The notes beneath the pieces are model-generated. The model was not told where the DNA came from. It did no database searches and saw only the letters and a list, made by a program, of their open reading frames with translations. A program made the translations under genes and the position numbers. This document shows, piece after piece, positions 30,444 to 41,252 of a stretch of 64,000 nt of DNA (the first letter of the stretch is position 1; each line of letters opens with the position of its first letter). This DNA is from Rhynchopus sp. YZ270_cl-10 (Eukaryota; Euglenozoa; Diplonemea; Diplonemida; Diplonemidae), in assembly GCA_964035575.1 (NCBI GenBank), contig OZ037894.1, positions 372,001 to 436,000 of the forward strand, given 5' to 3'.

Positions 30444-33081
30444 ATGTCGGTATGTTATCTCCTCCCCCTTATAGTCTATTGTTCATCAAAATTCTAATGT
30501 TTTTCTGAGGCACACCAACTCTATTGTCTCTGAAATCTGTGTTATTTCCGAGATGCGAGCAAAAAGCATTTTTCCGAGATGGCTTTATGCATCTTGACGT
30601 ACCTTTTTTTGCTTGAAACCTTTCTCTTCTACCCACCTATCCTTCACAGTTTCTGGCACAATCGGAGCGATCAGAACGCAATGCGCGGACACCCTCCTTA
30701 AGCGAGGCAGGGTCGTTGCGAGAGGGGTCTATGCGTCCTGGGTCTCCTTCTGTCGTGCATGTTAGCAGTGCGCGTGAAGGCTCTGTCCAGCCCCTCTCCG
30801 GCGCGACGAACTACTCCACCACAACAACTACCACAAAGCACAGTGCTCCCGCAAGCCCTGCACACAGCGAGACAAAAAAGTCTGTCATAGAAATACGCAC
30901 CTCAGAACGCCCCGACTCTAAGCCTACTGCAACAACGACAACCACCACCACACGGTACAGCCAAAGAAATGCGAGCGAGCCGCCGGGCTCGCGATACTCA
31001 ACAGACACCCGCACGGTGGTGCGAGGAGCAGCAGGAGGGGAAGAGCCAAAGACACCGGGACAACGCAGACAGCTTGACCCAAATGGCAACCTCATTCTTG
31101 GAGATGAGGTAGGGATGTCCAGTCAGTTTGCGGACATTCATAGGCAAATGTTTAACGTGCAGAGTCTTCTTAAAACGAGAGGCGACATGCTTGACATCAC
31201 CGAGGCTCGTCTAGGCACCCGACCTGCAGGGCCAGACGAAGCACCGCAGGCAGATCACTATCCTAAGGCGGATCCATGGGTGCATCGCACTGCGTTGTCC
31301 CCTCGGCGGTCACCTAGATCTTTACAAGGGTCTGTCCCACCGCCTCGTGGGGGCAGAAGACGGTCTGAAGCAGGGAACATCCACAACATCCAGGAACGGT
31401 CGTTCAGTGAAGACTCCGTCGGTCATGGGCCTGTTGCGCATCAAATGGAGTTGCTCCATCGGGAACAGGATAAAGAGGGACGGAGGACGGCGCCGGTCCG
31501 AAGTTCGAACCCGCCGGTGTTGACACGAGAGGAGCTGCCGCCGACAAGGAGGTTCAGCGATGAGGTGCGTGCACCGCGGGAGGAGGTGTCGCGCAATGTG
31601 GACCCACCTGGGATGGACTCAGAGGCGTTGCGTGCGGCGGAGAGGGAGATCATGAATCTGCGGCAGGAGATGGCAAGAATGAAGTCGTCTTCTGCTGCGC
31701 AGAAGAGGGATTCGCGTGGTGAAGTGCATGCCGACCACATAGAGAAGGAGGAACGCGAGCGGCGTGAGTATGAGTTCGGACGTCGTCAGTTTGCCAGCTC
31801 CCCTCCGGTCCCCCCGCATCCACTAACCGCACCGGATCCACCGAGAGTGCTGCACCACCCACACCACCCAGGTGCAGCAACACCACCGGTTCTATTAGAC
31901 CCACCGACACACAGATCAGCACCTCATGTCCTCCCGCCGCCTCCACCGCCACCGCCACCACAAACGTACGACGACCGAGCCCTCCTCGAGGATGTGCACT
32001 ACACAGCACCGCCTACCACCCCTGTGTACGGCACCGTGGGGCGGCCGTTGCCTGAGGAGGGTGTGTGTGCGTATGTGTCGGAGCCGCATCAGTCCTATGG
32101 AGTGCCCCCAGCGGTGTGTGTGGACGAGCTGTTTCCGAATGTGGCGCAGACGCAGTCGAACTACCTTCTGAATAAAGTGGCGCGGTACAGCCCGACACCG
32201 CCCCCGCCGGTTCCGGCTGCTGCGCCAGTGGTGTTGGCACCGCCGGCGCCAGCGCCGATGCCGACACCTCCACCACCACCTCCGCCGCCTGCATTGGTGC
32301 CCCCTGTGGTGCATCCGTTGCATGGGGTCGAGCCGTTGGATAGTGCGCAGTATGAGGCAATGGCGAGTGCGGCAGCAGGTGGTGCGGCTGCAGCAGAGGC
32401 AGACCACGCAGCGCATGCGGCAGCAGCAGCGGCGGCAGCGCACAGCAGGCATATGGCGTTGCTGCAGCAGCTGTCGGTCCCGGTCCCGGCGGCAGTGCCA
32501 GCGCCAGTGGTGGTGCCACAGCCGGCGTCCCCACATGACATAGCCCTCGCGCACCTCCGCACAACCTCGGGCACCCCAGGCTCGCTCGGCAGCCGTGGCA
32601 CCTCGCGTCCCCAAGAAGCAGCTGCAACGGCCTCCGCCTCCGCAGTTGTCTCCTCAAGTGTTCCGATCAGCGCATTCAGCCGCGGGCCAACGGGATACGC
32701 AAAACGAAGTGGGAGTGGACGCCCGGTGGTCGACTTTGTGTCTGAATACAGAAGAATCACGGGGAAATCGTATGTTTTGTTTGATTTTTTTTATTTTTTT
32801 GGGGACATTCCAACAGTAACCATGGTTCATGATCCACCTGGAGTGGACAAGAAACGCAGTGTGGATCCATGGAGTTGGTGGATTACTCAAATTTTCCACC
32901 AAAAACCTCCCATGCATTGAAAATACATGGGAGACACCAAGACATGGCAGTTACACTACTGCAACTGATTATAAATCAAAGCACCAAACACACCCAACAC
33001 AGGGCCGGGTCAATGTCCTCACGGGATGACAACGAGGTGCGGACAACCACCCCTACCGGAGGTGCGTTCCATCCATATTAG
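30444..33081 (+). CDS. Pro/Ala/His low-complexity protein with 6-nt first exon
   Basis: Exons 30444-30449, 30650-32769 and 33003-33081; 734 residues. The first exon is only ATG TCG followed by GTATGT. The second begins FLAQSERSERNARTPSLSEA. The last, joined in phase 2, gives SAGSMSSRDDNEVRTTTPTG and ends AFHPY. The N-terminal ~250 residues are Ser/Thr/Arg-rich. A short coiled coil lies near 310-335 (EALRAAEREIMNLRQEMARM). Then come Pro-rich tracts and an Ala/His block (~550-590) before GRPVVDFVSEYRRITGKS. No catalytic domain. The composition suggests an intrinsically disordered scaffold, perhaps cytoskeletal. The alternative of ending in the retained intron at 32920 adds a Phe-rich tail and is less convincing. 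Confidence 0.65.
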
Positions 33082-33473
33082 ATTCCGTTTTAAGCAGAGC
33101 AAAAAACACACAGTGAAGACTATATGGCAGCAACACCCAACAAATTATCAGAAAAAGGAAAAAGGGGAGTAGAAGAAGGGCTACTAACCGTACAGTAAAA
33201 TACTGTAATAAAAAGTAACAACTGCCTTAGGCAGCGCGAAAGTGACGAGAGTGAATCCCAAATTTTTCAAAAAAAAAAAAAAAGCAAAACAAAACTACAA
33301 TAAAAAAGCCTACGGCAGGGCTCTATTCAGGATTCGGCCCAGGATGCCTTGACTCAATCAGGCTCGGTTTGACTCGGTCAGACCACAAAAAAAAAAAATT
33401 TTTCCCTGCGAGGGAAGGGGGTGTAAATGCGGGTGAATCCCCCAGTGAGGATTTCTGTTTTTTTTAATACAAT

Positions 33474-33515
33474 GCTTGCGTCCGCCGAATGAACGGTGAG
33501 GCGTTTGCACTTCCT
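33474..33515 (+). repeat. Class-3 hairpin motif
   Basis: GCTTGCGTCCGCCGAATGAA then CGGTGAGGCGTTTGCACTTC. GCTT pairs with AGGC through one G-U pair. Confidence 0.7.
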
Positions 33516-34338
33516 TTTATTTGTGTTTTTTTCTTTAGAGTTTTCACCCCCTGGGGTAAAAAGTATTCCCCCTTTTAGGTGCAGGTACCGCAATAAGAGT
33601 GGATTACATGTATTTAACCCCACTAGAGTATTAGAAACGCCATTATTACCACCCCACATCCCCACATCCCCACATTTGTCTGTGATTATTATTTTTTTTA
33701 AATTGGCATTTTCAACATTTTTCTGTCTACGGTATTGACACGGTGCGGTTCAAATTCAAGGAACAAAAAAAAACAAGAAAGGGCCTGTAGGTGTTCAAAA
33801 ATGTGTTTTTTTTTCCCCCTGTTTTTTTTTCGTGAAGTTTTGTCTGTAATTGCAGCTCTTCACTAAAAACGCACCCTGTGTTGAAACTTTTGTACCACGT
33901 TCTATTTCGGAACATCGCAAGATTATTTTTTTTTTGAAATACAGAATAGAAAAGAAGAAAAAAAAGTACATGTACAAAAAGACAATAAAACAAAACCCAC
34001 CATTTCCCACATCATTACTGCGTTTTTTCTTTATTTTGCAACGAGAGAACCCTGTTCTACACAAGGACAACTTCGAGTTGTCGCGACACCTTTCGCCGTG
34101 GCGTCTCCACGCATCCAACTCACGTCGTACCGAGGAAACGCACGTTGTCCTCCTTTTTGTACCCTCAAGTTGCTGCTTTCTGTAAATCATGGTCGCTCTT
34201 TCTCTTTCTCTCTCTCTCGCTCTCTCTCCACAAGCACAATATGCAAATCGTATTCATTATTCAAACTACCCCGTACTTGATATTCACAGTACCATCCACC
34301 ATCCACCAGACTTTCGAGGAACGGTTTTGTTCCTCACT

Positions 34339-34352
34339 CTGCTTTTTTCCAG
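34339..34352 (+). promoter_or_regulatory. Candidate spliced-leader acceptor
   Basis: CTGCTTTTTTCCAG ending two bases before ATG 34355. Typical pyrimidine tract plus AG. Confidence 0.5.
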
Positions 34353-34354
34353 CA

Positions 34355-35582
34355 ATGCTGAGATCAATACTATCTAATGCTGTGCGGGTGGTGTCAGCAG
34401 GGACACGGGCTCCAATCGCCCCGGCACAAGCGGCACAAGCACAGAAGCGGTTTGCAGGGATCTCGCACCCCGGGCAGACCAAGGGTCTGCACTGGCATTT
34501 GGGTTTCACCGGAAACCGATTCGGACGCCAAACCATTGTGCGCCAGATGGGCATGCGCACTGCCGGTACACATATCCCCCTCACGAAGGCCGCAGCACAT
34601 ACAGCCAACGGAACCATGTCCTTCAGGAGACGTGCGGAGAACCCGTTCATCCGCTTCCAACGCGATCACTACAAACGAATGCTCGGTGAACCAGAGTTGA
34701 AGGTATAATAGGGGGGGTTTTGTGAGCGGATGGCAAAAGGATGGTGGCTTGCCGCACCATCCTCAACCAGTTTAAGGAAGATGTTCCAAAACGATCTTTT
34801 TCAAATGGTGATATTTACCTTATTCTGACTTACCAAAAAATACAACAAAAAACGTTTTGAAAAAACGAACCACACCCTTTTGCAGGCAATCATTGGGAAA
34901 TTGCAAATCCGCAAACCACGTCGACCGAACTCTGGTAAGATCCTCTGCTGTACAGCGTCGGTCAGGAAGCCCTCCATCAGAACGGGGGAGCCAGTTGCCA
35001 CAAAGGTATGGAGTTTCTTCTCGCACGCCACCCCCCCGCTCTCAGTTTATTTGGGTAGGTGGCTAAGCACGAGAGGCTTAGGATCATCTTATAAACTTTT
35101 CTTTGTTTTGTTTTCTTTGCCGTAACAACGTCGGGACCGAACAAAAGTTTGGGGTTTTGAGTATTTTCAAAACTTTTGTACGACCCAACATTTTGTACGT
35201 TTACATCAACCGATTATTCAGGGGAGATATAACAAAAAAAAAATGTTTTCATCGGTCACAAACTGTAAAGACTCCTTTCTATTTGCTCTGTTAAGGATCC
35301 TGTGAAGGAAAACCGTGGCTTCTATCTAGTGATAGCAGTCTATAGTCAAACAAAATCTTTTGGCCACAAACCCTCACGATCACCTCCTCCTTTTTTCAGC
35401 TTCGTTCGTGGATCGGAAACAAGGGCTCCCCTCTTCGTGAGTATTCCGTCGTGCAGGTCCAGCCCAAGCATAAGCGTGGTATCCAAACCAAATATTTCTG
35501 CCGCTGGGCCCGCTACGATTTCCCAGCGAACAAGGAAACCTTCAAAAAGAAAAGGGCCTACGGTGGACAGCTTGGGTACTAG
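34355..35582 (+). CDS. uS12-like mitochondrial ribosomal protein, nuclear-encoded
   Basis: Exons 34355-34702, 34886-35005, 35296-35328 and 35400-35582, all phase 0; 227 residues. Donors are GTATAA, GTATGG and GTGATA. The first ~35 residues (MLRSILSNAVRVVSAGTRAP) look like a mitochondrial presequence. RKPRRPNSGK fits the uS12 signature around KPNS. IGNKGSPLREYSVVQVQPKH fits the uS12 segment IGGEGHNLQEHSVxxxRGGR, and KRGIQTKYF parallels DLPGVRYH. KKKRAYGGQLGY resembles the basic tail. About 20 residues more than bacterial uS12 separate the two anchors, including the 11-codon third exon, whose donor is the least certain. In kinetoplastids uS12m is encoded in the mitochondrion, so a nuclear copy would be notable. 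Family assignment is by eye. Confidence 0.6.
35057..35104 (+). repeat. Gene-strand hairpin element (CTAAGC type), intronic
   Basis: Stem CTAAGC (35063-35068), loop ACGAGAG, stem GCTTAG (35076-35081), then GATCATCTTATAAACTTTTC. Lies in intron 2 of the uS12-like gene. Confidence 0.9.
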
Positions 35583-35963
35583 ATCGGGCGAGGGGTGGGA
35601 GGGGGGGTGTGGGGGTGGTGGGGGTGGGGGACAGTTTCCTGTGTGTATAGTGTGGGTGAACCAACTGCTAACCTCCCGTCGTATTTAGGTACGGGGAAAA
35701 ATAAAATCCCCAGAACGTTACCTTCCCCCATTTTTTCTCTCCCCATTTTAGATAATATTATACACCTCGAAATGGATGTAGGACTGTGTGGTTGGGGGGT
35801 CCACCCCCTGGTACACCCGGTCATGATTCAAGGCTAATCACATAGAGGGTTATCTTACTGAACCTTACACTTTTTGGGGGTTTGTAGGAGTACCCCTTTT
35901 CAATGTCTTCACAGAAAATCATATCTCTTTTTTTTCGATAATTTTTTTATAACAACACAACTA
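35583..35963 (+). other. Spacer between mitochondrial genes
   Basis: G-rich tract at 35590-35630, then T/C-rich DNA up to the next ATG. Nothing else seen. Confidence 0.5.
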
Positions 35964-36671
35964 ATGGCAACACCCGGGTCTGCGACTGTGGGTCGCATGG
36001 GCAAGGCAACGATGCCGTTGATATTTGGCAAGGCGCCGACCGTGCACAGAAGCGGCATCAACCAGGTGAGCACTCCCGGGGCGTTCCGCAAAACCCGTCC
36101 AATCGGTGGTGGTGGGTCGTACGCGGACTCGCCGTACCCATTCGTCAAGCTGCCAAAGAACCCTCTTCCCCTATCGAACACGCCCTGGATCCTGAGAAAA
36201 CATATGTTCTTCTTCTTAATTATTATCATCATGCTTCCGTCCAAGGCCTTCCTCATGTCGAGAGAATCCTGGAACTTCTGGTCATACAACGAAATGCTCA
36301 GGCGTCGTCGTGAGAGGCGTGAACGGCAGGTATAACCTCCCCCTCCCTCCCCCAAATTTTTTTTGTCGTTTATCCCCGATTTTTTTTTTTTTTTGCGGCT
36401 TTCTCGCTTTCAGTTTATGAGATGAAACAAAGTAACTCTCTTCCCAAATTTCCATACTTCCCTAGCATGTACCCACACGGTATATTATAAGGGGGCTACA
36501 ACGGCAAACAACATAGGACCATCTTACAAGCGTTTCTTTATATGTATCATTTAAACTACATAACAGGAAATGGACTGCCTTGGTATTGATGAGGACGACG
36601 TGTGCCCGAAGCTTGTGGACGAGGTGGACCGCTTGTACACGAAGGGTCGCAGCAACACCCTCTTCGAGTAA
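35964..36671 (+). CDS. Small single-pass membrane protein, mitochondrial type (unrecognised)
   Basis: Exons 35964-36329 and 36567-36671, phase-0 intron GTATAA...ACAG; 156 residues. Starts MATPGSATVGRMGKATMPLI. A single hydrophobic helix at about 78-96 (HMFFFLIIIIMLPSKAFLM) is followed by an aromatic/basic stretch RESWNFWSYNEMLRRRRERR. The second exon encodes an acidic C-terminal tail (CLGIDEDDVCPKLVDEVDRL) ending NTLFE. Size, topology and position next to a mitochondrial ribosomal gene would fit a respiratory-complex or mitochondrial-membrane subunit, but no family is recognised. Confidence 0.7.
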
Positions 36672-37765
36672 GAGAACTGGGGGACAGGGCGTGATCTTTT
36701 TGCAACGAAAAAATCCCCCCCACCATTTTCTCGTATTTTGGGTTTCTGGGCTTATATTTGGGGTGGGTTGTTTGGGGGGGTTGGGGCTCTATTTAAAAAA
36801 AAAGACATGTTCTGTAAAAAAGCGGGGTTTTTTTATTGAGTAAGAAAAGATTGCACGATGCGGGCAACACAAAAAAAAAAAGGCAACTGCAAAAAATTGT
36901 TCGAACAAAGGAGGAGGGGGAGACAGTGCAAAGGAGGGGATAACACTTTTTCAGTTTCCTTCAAAAAAAAAACCCCCACCTAATCTCGTATCCCATTTTA
37001 TTTTTTTGACCAAGATAATAATCCAACTACCACGAAGGCCTTTTTGCTTCCCTCCCCCTTTTTTTTTGAAGATGTGTACGCACGACTCTCTGCTGCATGA
37101 GGCAGATACGCCATGTATTATGTATCTGTCAAAAAAAATTTCTTTGGGAAACAAAATAAAGCGCTGCATACAGTGGGACGCAATATTACGGGTAACTTAA
37201 TTAAGGGTAAATATATTGGAGTTACCCATAATTAGGCGTAACCCGTAACATAGCGCCCCCCACTGTAACCAATCCACTCAGGTTGTGCAGTTTCGATGTA
37301 TCACCCTCTTCGGGGGGGCGACGTACCGAAACCCCCCCCCACATCCTTTTGATGAGGGGATTGTAAATACAGCAAAAAAAGGCCTAGACACTGTGCGCGA
37401 TTCTCCGCACACAAATGACCACATGGGCAATGCACCGTGTAGACATAAGTCATCCCCTCTTTATTCACCTTTCAACCTGAGGAGTATAGAGACCAACAGG
37501 GTGTGATGATACAGTGCATTGTGAGATACCTCTTTTTAGGTGAGGCGTTTTTTTTTTTGCACTTTCAACTCCTTTTTTTTTCTCTCTCTTTTACATTCTG
37601 TGTTTTTTTTTTTCCGATACGAAAAAGGGGGACAATTTTCAATATTTTTTTCTCCCTCCCTTTCTCTCTTCCCTCCCTTCAACCAACCCTTCCAGATATT
37701 ACACAAAATTGCGCAAAAAAAACAGTGCAAAAAAAAATTCTCTATTTTGACAGCATTGGTACACC
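36672..37765 (+). other. Intergenic spacer with TA-flanked element
   Basis: Partial repeat B at 36850-36902, degenerate hairpin near 37071-37105, the MITE at 37171-37265, and a class-3 fragment at 37541-37575 (GTGAGGCG...GCACTTTCAACTCC). AG after a pyrimidine tract at about 37695 could serve the kinase. Confidence 0.55.
37171..37265 (+). mobile_element. 95-bp mariner-type MITE
   Basis: Ends CAGTGGGACGCAATATTACG and, read inward from the right, CAGTGGGGGGCGCTATGTTA; flanked by TA on both sides (37169-37170, 37266-37267). Internal GGGTAAC...GTTACCC also pairs. TA duplication plus a CAGT start points to the Tc1/mariner/pogo group. Confidence 0.8.
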
Positions 37766-38632
37766 ATGGAACGGTATTTACCTGTCGCTAAGGAGGCTCT
37801 TGGTAAGGGTGCTTTTGGGGAGGTGTTTCTGGCGCGTCACCGGGTGACCGGGTGTTATGTAGCAGTGAAGCGGCTGCGTCATGCTGGGATCACGTGGCGT
37901 GCTGCGATGCGCCTCCCCGAGGTGCGTGCGTTGATCACACTGTCGCATCCGTCGTTGGTCCGCTTGAAGGAGATCGTCCACCAGGACGATAAACTGTACC
38001 TCCTCTTTGAACACCTCGAACGCTCGCTTCTTGACGAAATTCTTGTTCGGAGGAATGGCGGGGGCGGGGCATCCACCGCATCAATCATGGCCCAGGTGTA
38101 CAGTGGTTTGGTCTATATGCATGGGTCCGGCGTCTTTCATAGAGACATCAAACCAGAGAACGTCCTACTCAGCGGTGCAGATGTTGTGAAGATTGCGGAT
38201 ATGGGGTCCGTGAAGCAGGTGGCAGCCTCCCCTCCGTATACAGAGTACACTGCGACGAGGTGGTACCGTGCGCCGGAGTTGCTTCTGCGGTCCTCGCAGT
38301 ATTCGTTTCAGGTGGATATTTGGGCGGCGATGCTTCTCTTTGTGGAGCTGAGTACGCTGGCCCCGCTGTTCCCAGGGGAGAGCGACCTGGATATGCTGCA
38401 CAAAGTGAGCTCCCTCCTTGGCCCGCCCACTACCTGGAGTGCAGGGCTCAAGCTTGCCCAAGGCCGTGTGACGTTCCCTGCACAGCAGCCTCCAGAGCAT
38501 CACGCAAAGCACGCAGCGTTCTTCGCAGGGACGTCTCCCGCAGCGTTGCAGGTGGTCATGCGGAGTCTCGAATGGGACCCGCTGCAGAGGCCAAGTGCGG
38601 AGGAGGTCCTTATGTCACCGCTTTTTGAATGA
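37766..38632 (+). CDS. CMGC-family protein kinase, RCK/MAK-like
   Basis: 288 residues, essentially only a kinase domain. Gly loop GKGAFGEV (13-20), Lys35 in YVAVKRL, alpha-C Glu52, catalytic loop HRDIKPEN (125-132), Mg-binding DMG at 145-147 in place of DFG, activation segment TEY (159-161), then TATRWYRAPE (APE 169-171). The TEY-TATRWYRAPE run is characteristic of the RCK group (MAK, ICK, MOK) of CMGC kinases, which regulate cilium and flagellum length in other eukaryotes. Lys, Glu, HRD and Asp are kept, so activity is expected despite Phe to Met. There is no long C-terminal tail of the kind many RCK kinases have. No intron. Confidence 0.9.
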   Translation: MERYLPVAKEALGKGAFGEVFLARHRVTGCYVAVKRLRHAGITWRAAMRLPEVRALITLSHPSLVRLKEIVHQDDKLYLLFEHLERSLLDEILVRRNGGGGASTASIMAQVYSGLVYMHGSGVFHRDIKPENVLLSGADVVKIADMGSVKQVAASPPYTEYTATRWYRAPELLLRSSQYSFQVDIWAAMLLFVELSTLAPLFPGESDLDMLHKVSSLLGPPTTWSAGLKLAQGRVTFPAQQPPEHHAKHAAFFAGTSPAALQVVMRSLEWDPLQRPSAEEVLMSPLFE

Positions 38633-39194
38633 AAAGGAATGTGGGTGGTGGTGCATGTGATTATAGTTTCTCCATGTGATTTTTTTTTTTGAATAGATTT
38701 TGGTGAAAGAGTATAGGAGTTCATGTCAGCATTTTTTTTTTTTTTTTGGTCATACCAAGGTGCACAGCTTTTTGTTCGCACGGTCAGTCGGAGGTGCCTG
38801 CATGAACTACCATTCTGTTCTTATCTCATCTTTTTGGTCAAAGATGTGTGTGCACGAGAGGCACATTCATCTCAAAAGTTTTTTTCTTTCTTCATTTACT
38901 TCTTGCTCTTTTGTCTCACTTCTCCCAACCAATACAAAGCCGCTGTGGTCTTTGTGCTTTTCTCCTTTTACAGTCTCACAAAAGAAAGGTCTACTTTTAC
39001 AATGTCTCAATCACATTCACTCATTTTGACATCATCCCTTGGCAATGCCACTTGCAACCCCGCGATGCTGATACTGCACAACAACGAATATGATCACCGA
39101 TGACTACAGCACCTATTCAATCTTTACCAACTTCTTTTTTCTCATTTCCCAGAATGCACTCGCCCCACACTGTCCTCTGTACACTAGACACACC
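38633..39194 (+). other. Spacer with class-4 and hairpin motifs
   Basis: GGAGGTGCCTGCATGAACTA at 38790-38810 (class 4), the hairpin element 38848-38890, and the fragment CACAACAACGAATATGATCA at 39076-39095, which matches the 5' extension of the long hairpin elements. TCTCATTTCCCAG ends at 39152, a candidate spliced-leader acceptor. Confidence 0.55.
38848..38890 (+). repeat. Gene-strand hairpin element (GTGTGC type)
   Basis: Stem GTGTGC (38848-38853), loop ACGAGAG (identical to the CTAAGC type), stem GCACAT (38861-38866), then TCATCTCAAAAGTTTTTTTC. Confidence 0.88.
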
Positions 39195-41147
39195 ATGAGC
39201 GACTTGTCAAAGGAGGTGCGAGAATGCTTCGCGATGATGAAAGGGAAGACCGGGGAGGTCTCATGGGACGATATGTTTGTGCTGCTTCAGAAGATCAGCA
39301 GCGTTCATAAGGTGACGAAGTCGCAGCTGACGGAGTGGTGGGGAGGCGAAGAGATCGGCATCGACAAATTTGCATACATCCTCGAACAAGCCCGTGTCGA
39401 ATGCAACCAAGGCACGCTCGACCAACAAGCAGAAAAGCTCCGCAAAGTTTTCATCGCCGAAATCTTCGTCATCCTCGATACAAACAAAGACGGGAAAGTC
39501 TCCAAGCAAGAACTCGCTGATCTCATGCCTTCCGTTCAAACCCCCAAACCCATTACCGAGGCGGAAATCACAGAGCTCCTCAAAATAGCAGATCTCAAAC
39601 CACTCATGTCAAAATCGCAGTTTGGGGAGCTCTTTCAGGACTATCTCTTGGAGGAGAGAAAGGACATTCCACTGCCCCTATTTCTTCGCGCAGCGCAGAA
39701 TCAGCAGGAGATGCGGCAGATGACGAAGGCGAAGACGTCCACAAAACTGATGGATCGGGTGCGAGCATATTCGAAGAAAACACCGTTGGAGAAGCAGAAG
39801 AGCACCTCTCCACGTACCCCTGCGCCGTCGTCGCCGTTCAATGTTTCTCGCTCCAACGTTTCATTTGGTTCTCCCGACGTGCGTGCCTCTATTACGTCGC
39901 AGTCATTGGAAAACCATAGTATGGGTGGCGGGCTAGAGCTATATGCTACAGAATCCGCAGACCCAATGTCACCACAGAGCGTGCCCACACCATCAGCATC
40001 CCGCAAGAAAGGGGGTGTCTTCTCCTTGCGGAATAAAGAGAAGGAGGAGGTGCGGCATGAAAAGGAGGTGAATTTTCAGCTTCAAAACGAACTGAAATTT
40101 AAAAACCAAGAGGTCGCGAGGCTACAAGAGATCATCCGGGAGAGAGACGGGCAGATCCGGGTATTAAAATCAGAGACAGAATCATCCCCGACCTCCCCTT
40201 TAAGCAACGACGACCAGGTTGCAGTCATCCGCAAGCTCGAGGAAAGTGATCAACAGGTAGAACGCCTTGTTGACGCTCTGGACACCGCCAGAGACGAGCT
40301 CGGCTCCGCCCAAGAGCAAAACGCACGCCTTGCCGAAGAAAACCAACGTCTCCTCAACCAATTAACCGCGGTCCTCAAAGAACAGGAGGACTTTGGTGAG
40401 CAGCGTATCGTCCTGCAAAGACAGCTTCAAGGGGAGAAGGATAAAACCAGAGATCTTGCTGCACTACGAAGAAAAGAGACGACAGATGAAACCAAGCGGA
40501 GAGCAGACTTTTCAAAGGCAAAATCTGAGATTAAACTGAAGGCGGAGGAGCTCTCTGAGGCGAAAGATTTGATAGAAAAATACGAAATGGAAATCGCAAT
40601 GATGCGGCTAAACGCTAGACAAACCGAAGCAGAGTCATCACGACGCGCCTCATCCCAATGGGATTCCGACGACTCCGACGCCGAAGAATCTCGCGTCGTC
40701 TTTTTAAACCCACCCCACCAAACCGCATCCTCCAGCGCAGTACACTCCACCCTCTTTGCCGAACCCGAATCAATATACTATGAATTCCCCGACTCCTCAC
40801 GACCTACACAAATGCTGTTTGAATTGATGGTGACAAACGACTCTGTGACAGAGTATATTGTGTGCAGGGATGCATCCCGAAAGCGGTCGCTTTCCATGAC
40901 CGTTCAAGGTGGTGAACTCCTGGTGCCCCTCGTGGATGGGGTAAAGCTGCCTCTTGGCGAATGGGCAAGCGTGAGTGTAACCTTTCATTGGCAAAGACAC
41001 CATTACTCCCTCTTTGTAGGCACTCAGCGGGTCTGCACAGAACACCCTTTTCGCGACTCTGGCGTGTCAGGGATGCAATCCTTCGACGCGTATCCTCGAG
41101 TAGACTCCTCCGTTATGTATGCAAACATCCGGTTTGTCGACTGTTAA
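39195..41147 (+). CDS. EF-hand coiled-coil protein
   Basis: 650 residues, no intron; start at ATG 39195 (CACCATGAGC) rather than the earlier in-frame ATG in repeat DNA. One canonical EF-hand loop at 95-106 (D95-N97-D99-G100-V102-E106) sits in a helical N-terminal domain of ~190 residues that may hold degenerate EF-hands. A Ser/Pro linker follows. A coiled coil runs from about 290 to 490 (VNFQLQNELKFKNQEVARLQ and onwards). The C-terminal ~120 residues are beta-rich, with QMLFELMVTNDSVTEYIVCR and SVSVTFHWQRHHYSLFVGTQ, like a lectin or LamG-type sandwich. The layout suggests a calcium-responsive cytoskeletal or flagellar scaffold; this is inference. Confidence 0.8.
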   Translation: MSDLSKEVRECFAMMKGKTGEVSWDDMFVLLQKISSVHKVTKSQLTEWWGGEEIGIDKFAYILEQARVECNQGTLDQQAEKLRKVFIAEIFVILDTNKDGKVSKQELADLMPSVQTPKPITEAEITELLKIADLKPLMSKSQFGELFQDYLLEERKDIPLPLFLRAAQNQQEMRQMTKAKTSTKLMDRVRAYSKKTPLEKQKSTSPRTPAPSSPFNVSRSNVSFGSPDVRASITSQSLENHSMGGGLELYATESADPMSPQSVPTPSASRKKGGVFSLRNKEKEEVRHEKEVNFQLQNELKFKNQEVARLQEIIRERDGQIRVLKSETESSPTSPLSNDDQVAVIRKLEESDQQVERLVDALDTARDELGSAQEQNARLAEENQRLLNQLTAVLKEQEDFGEQRIVLQRQLQGEKDKTRDLAALRRKETTDETKRRADFSKAKSEIKLKAEELSEAKDLIEKYEMEIAMMRLNARQTEAESSRRASSQWDSDDSDAEESRVVFLNPPHQTASSSAVHSTLFAEPESIYYEFPDSSRPTQMLFELMVTNDSVTEYIVCRDASRKRSLSMTVQGGELLVPLVDGVKLPLGEWASVSVTFHWQRHHYSLFVGTQRVCTEHPFRDSGVSGMQSFDAYPRVDSSVMYANIRFVDC

Positions 41148-41252
41148 AAAGAGAGGGCTTTGTTTTTTTTTTAAATGTGTATTTTTTTGTATTTTGTTTT
41201 TTTTTTTCCTGACCTTTTAGATATGGAGAGGTGGGAAGGCTTTAGTATAGCT

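Larger units (their letters stand above)
33082..34354 (+). other. Intergenic spacer with class-3 motif
   Basis: Contains a short TACAGTA...TACTGTA dyad (33187-33203), CTCGGTCAG-like fragments at 33360-33385 similar to the ends of the hAT-like element at 41253, and a class-3 motif at 33474-33515. CTGCTTTTTTCCAG at 34339-34352 precedes the uS12-like ATG. No gene seen. Confidence 0.5.
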
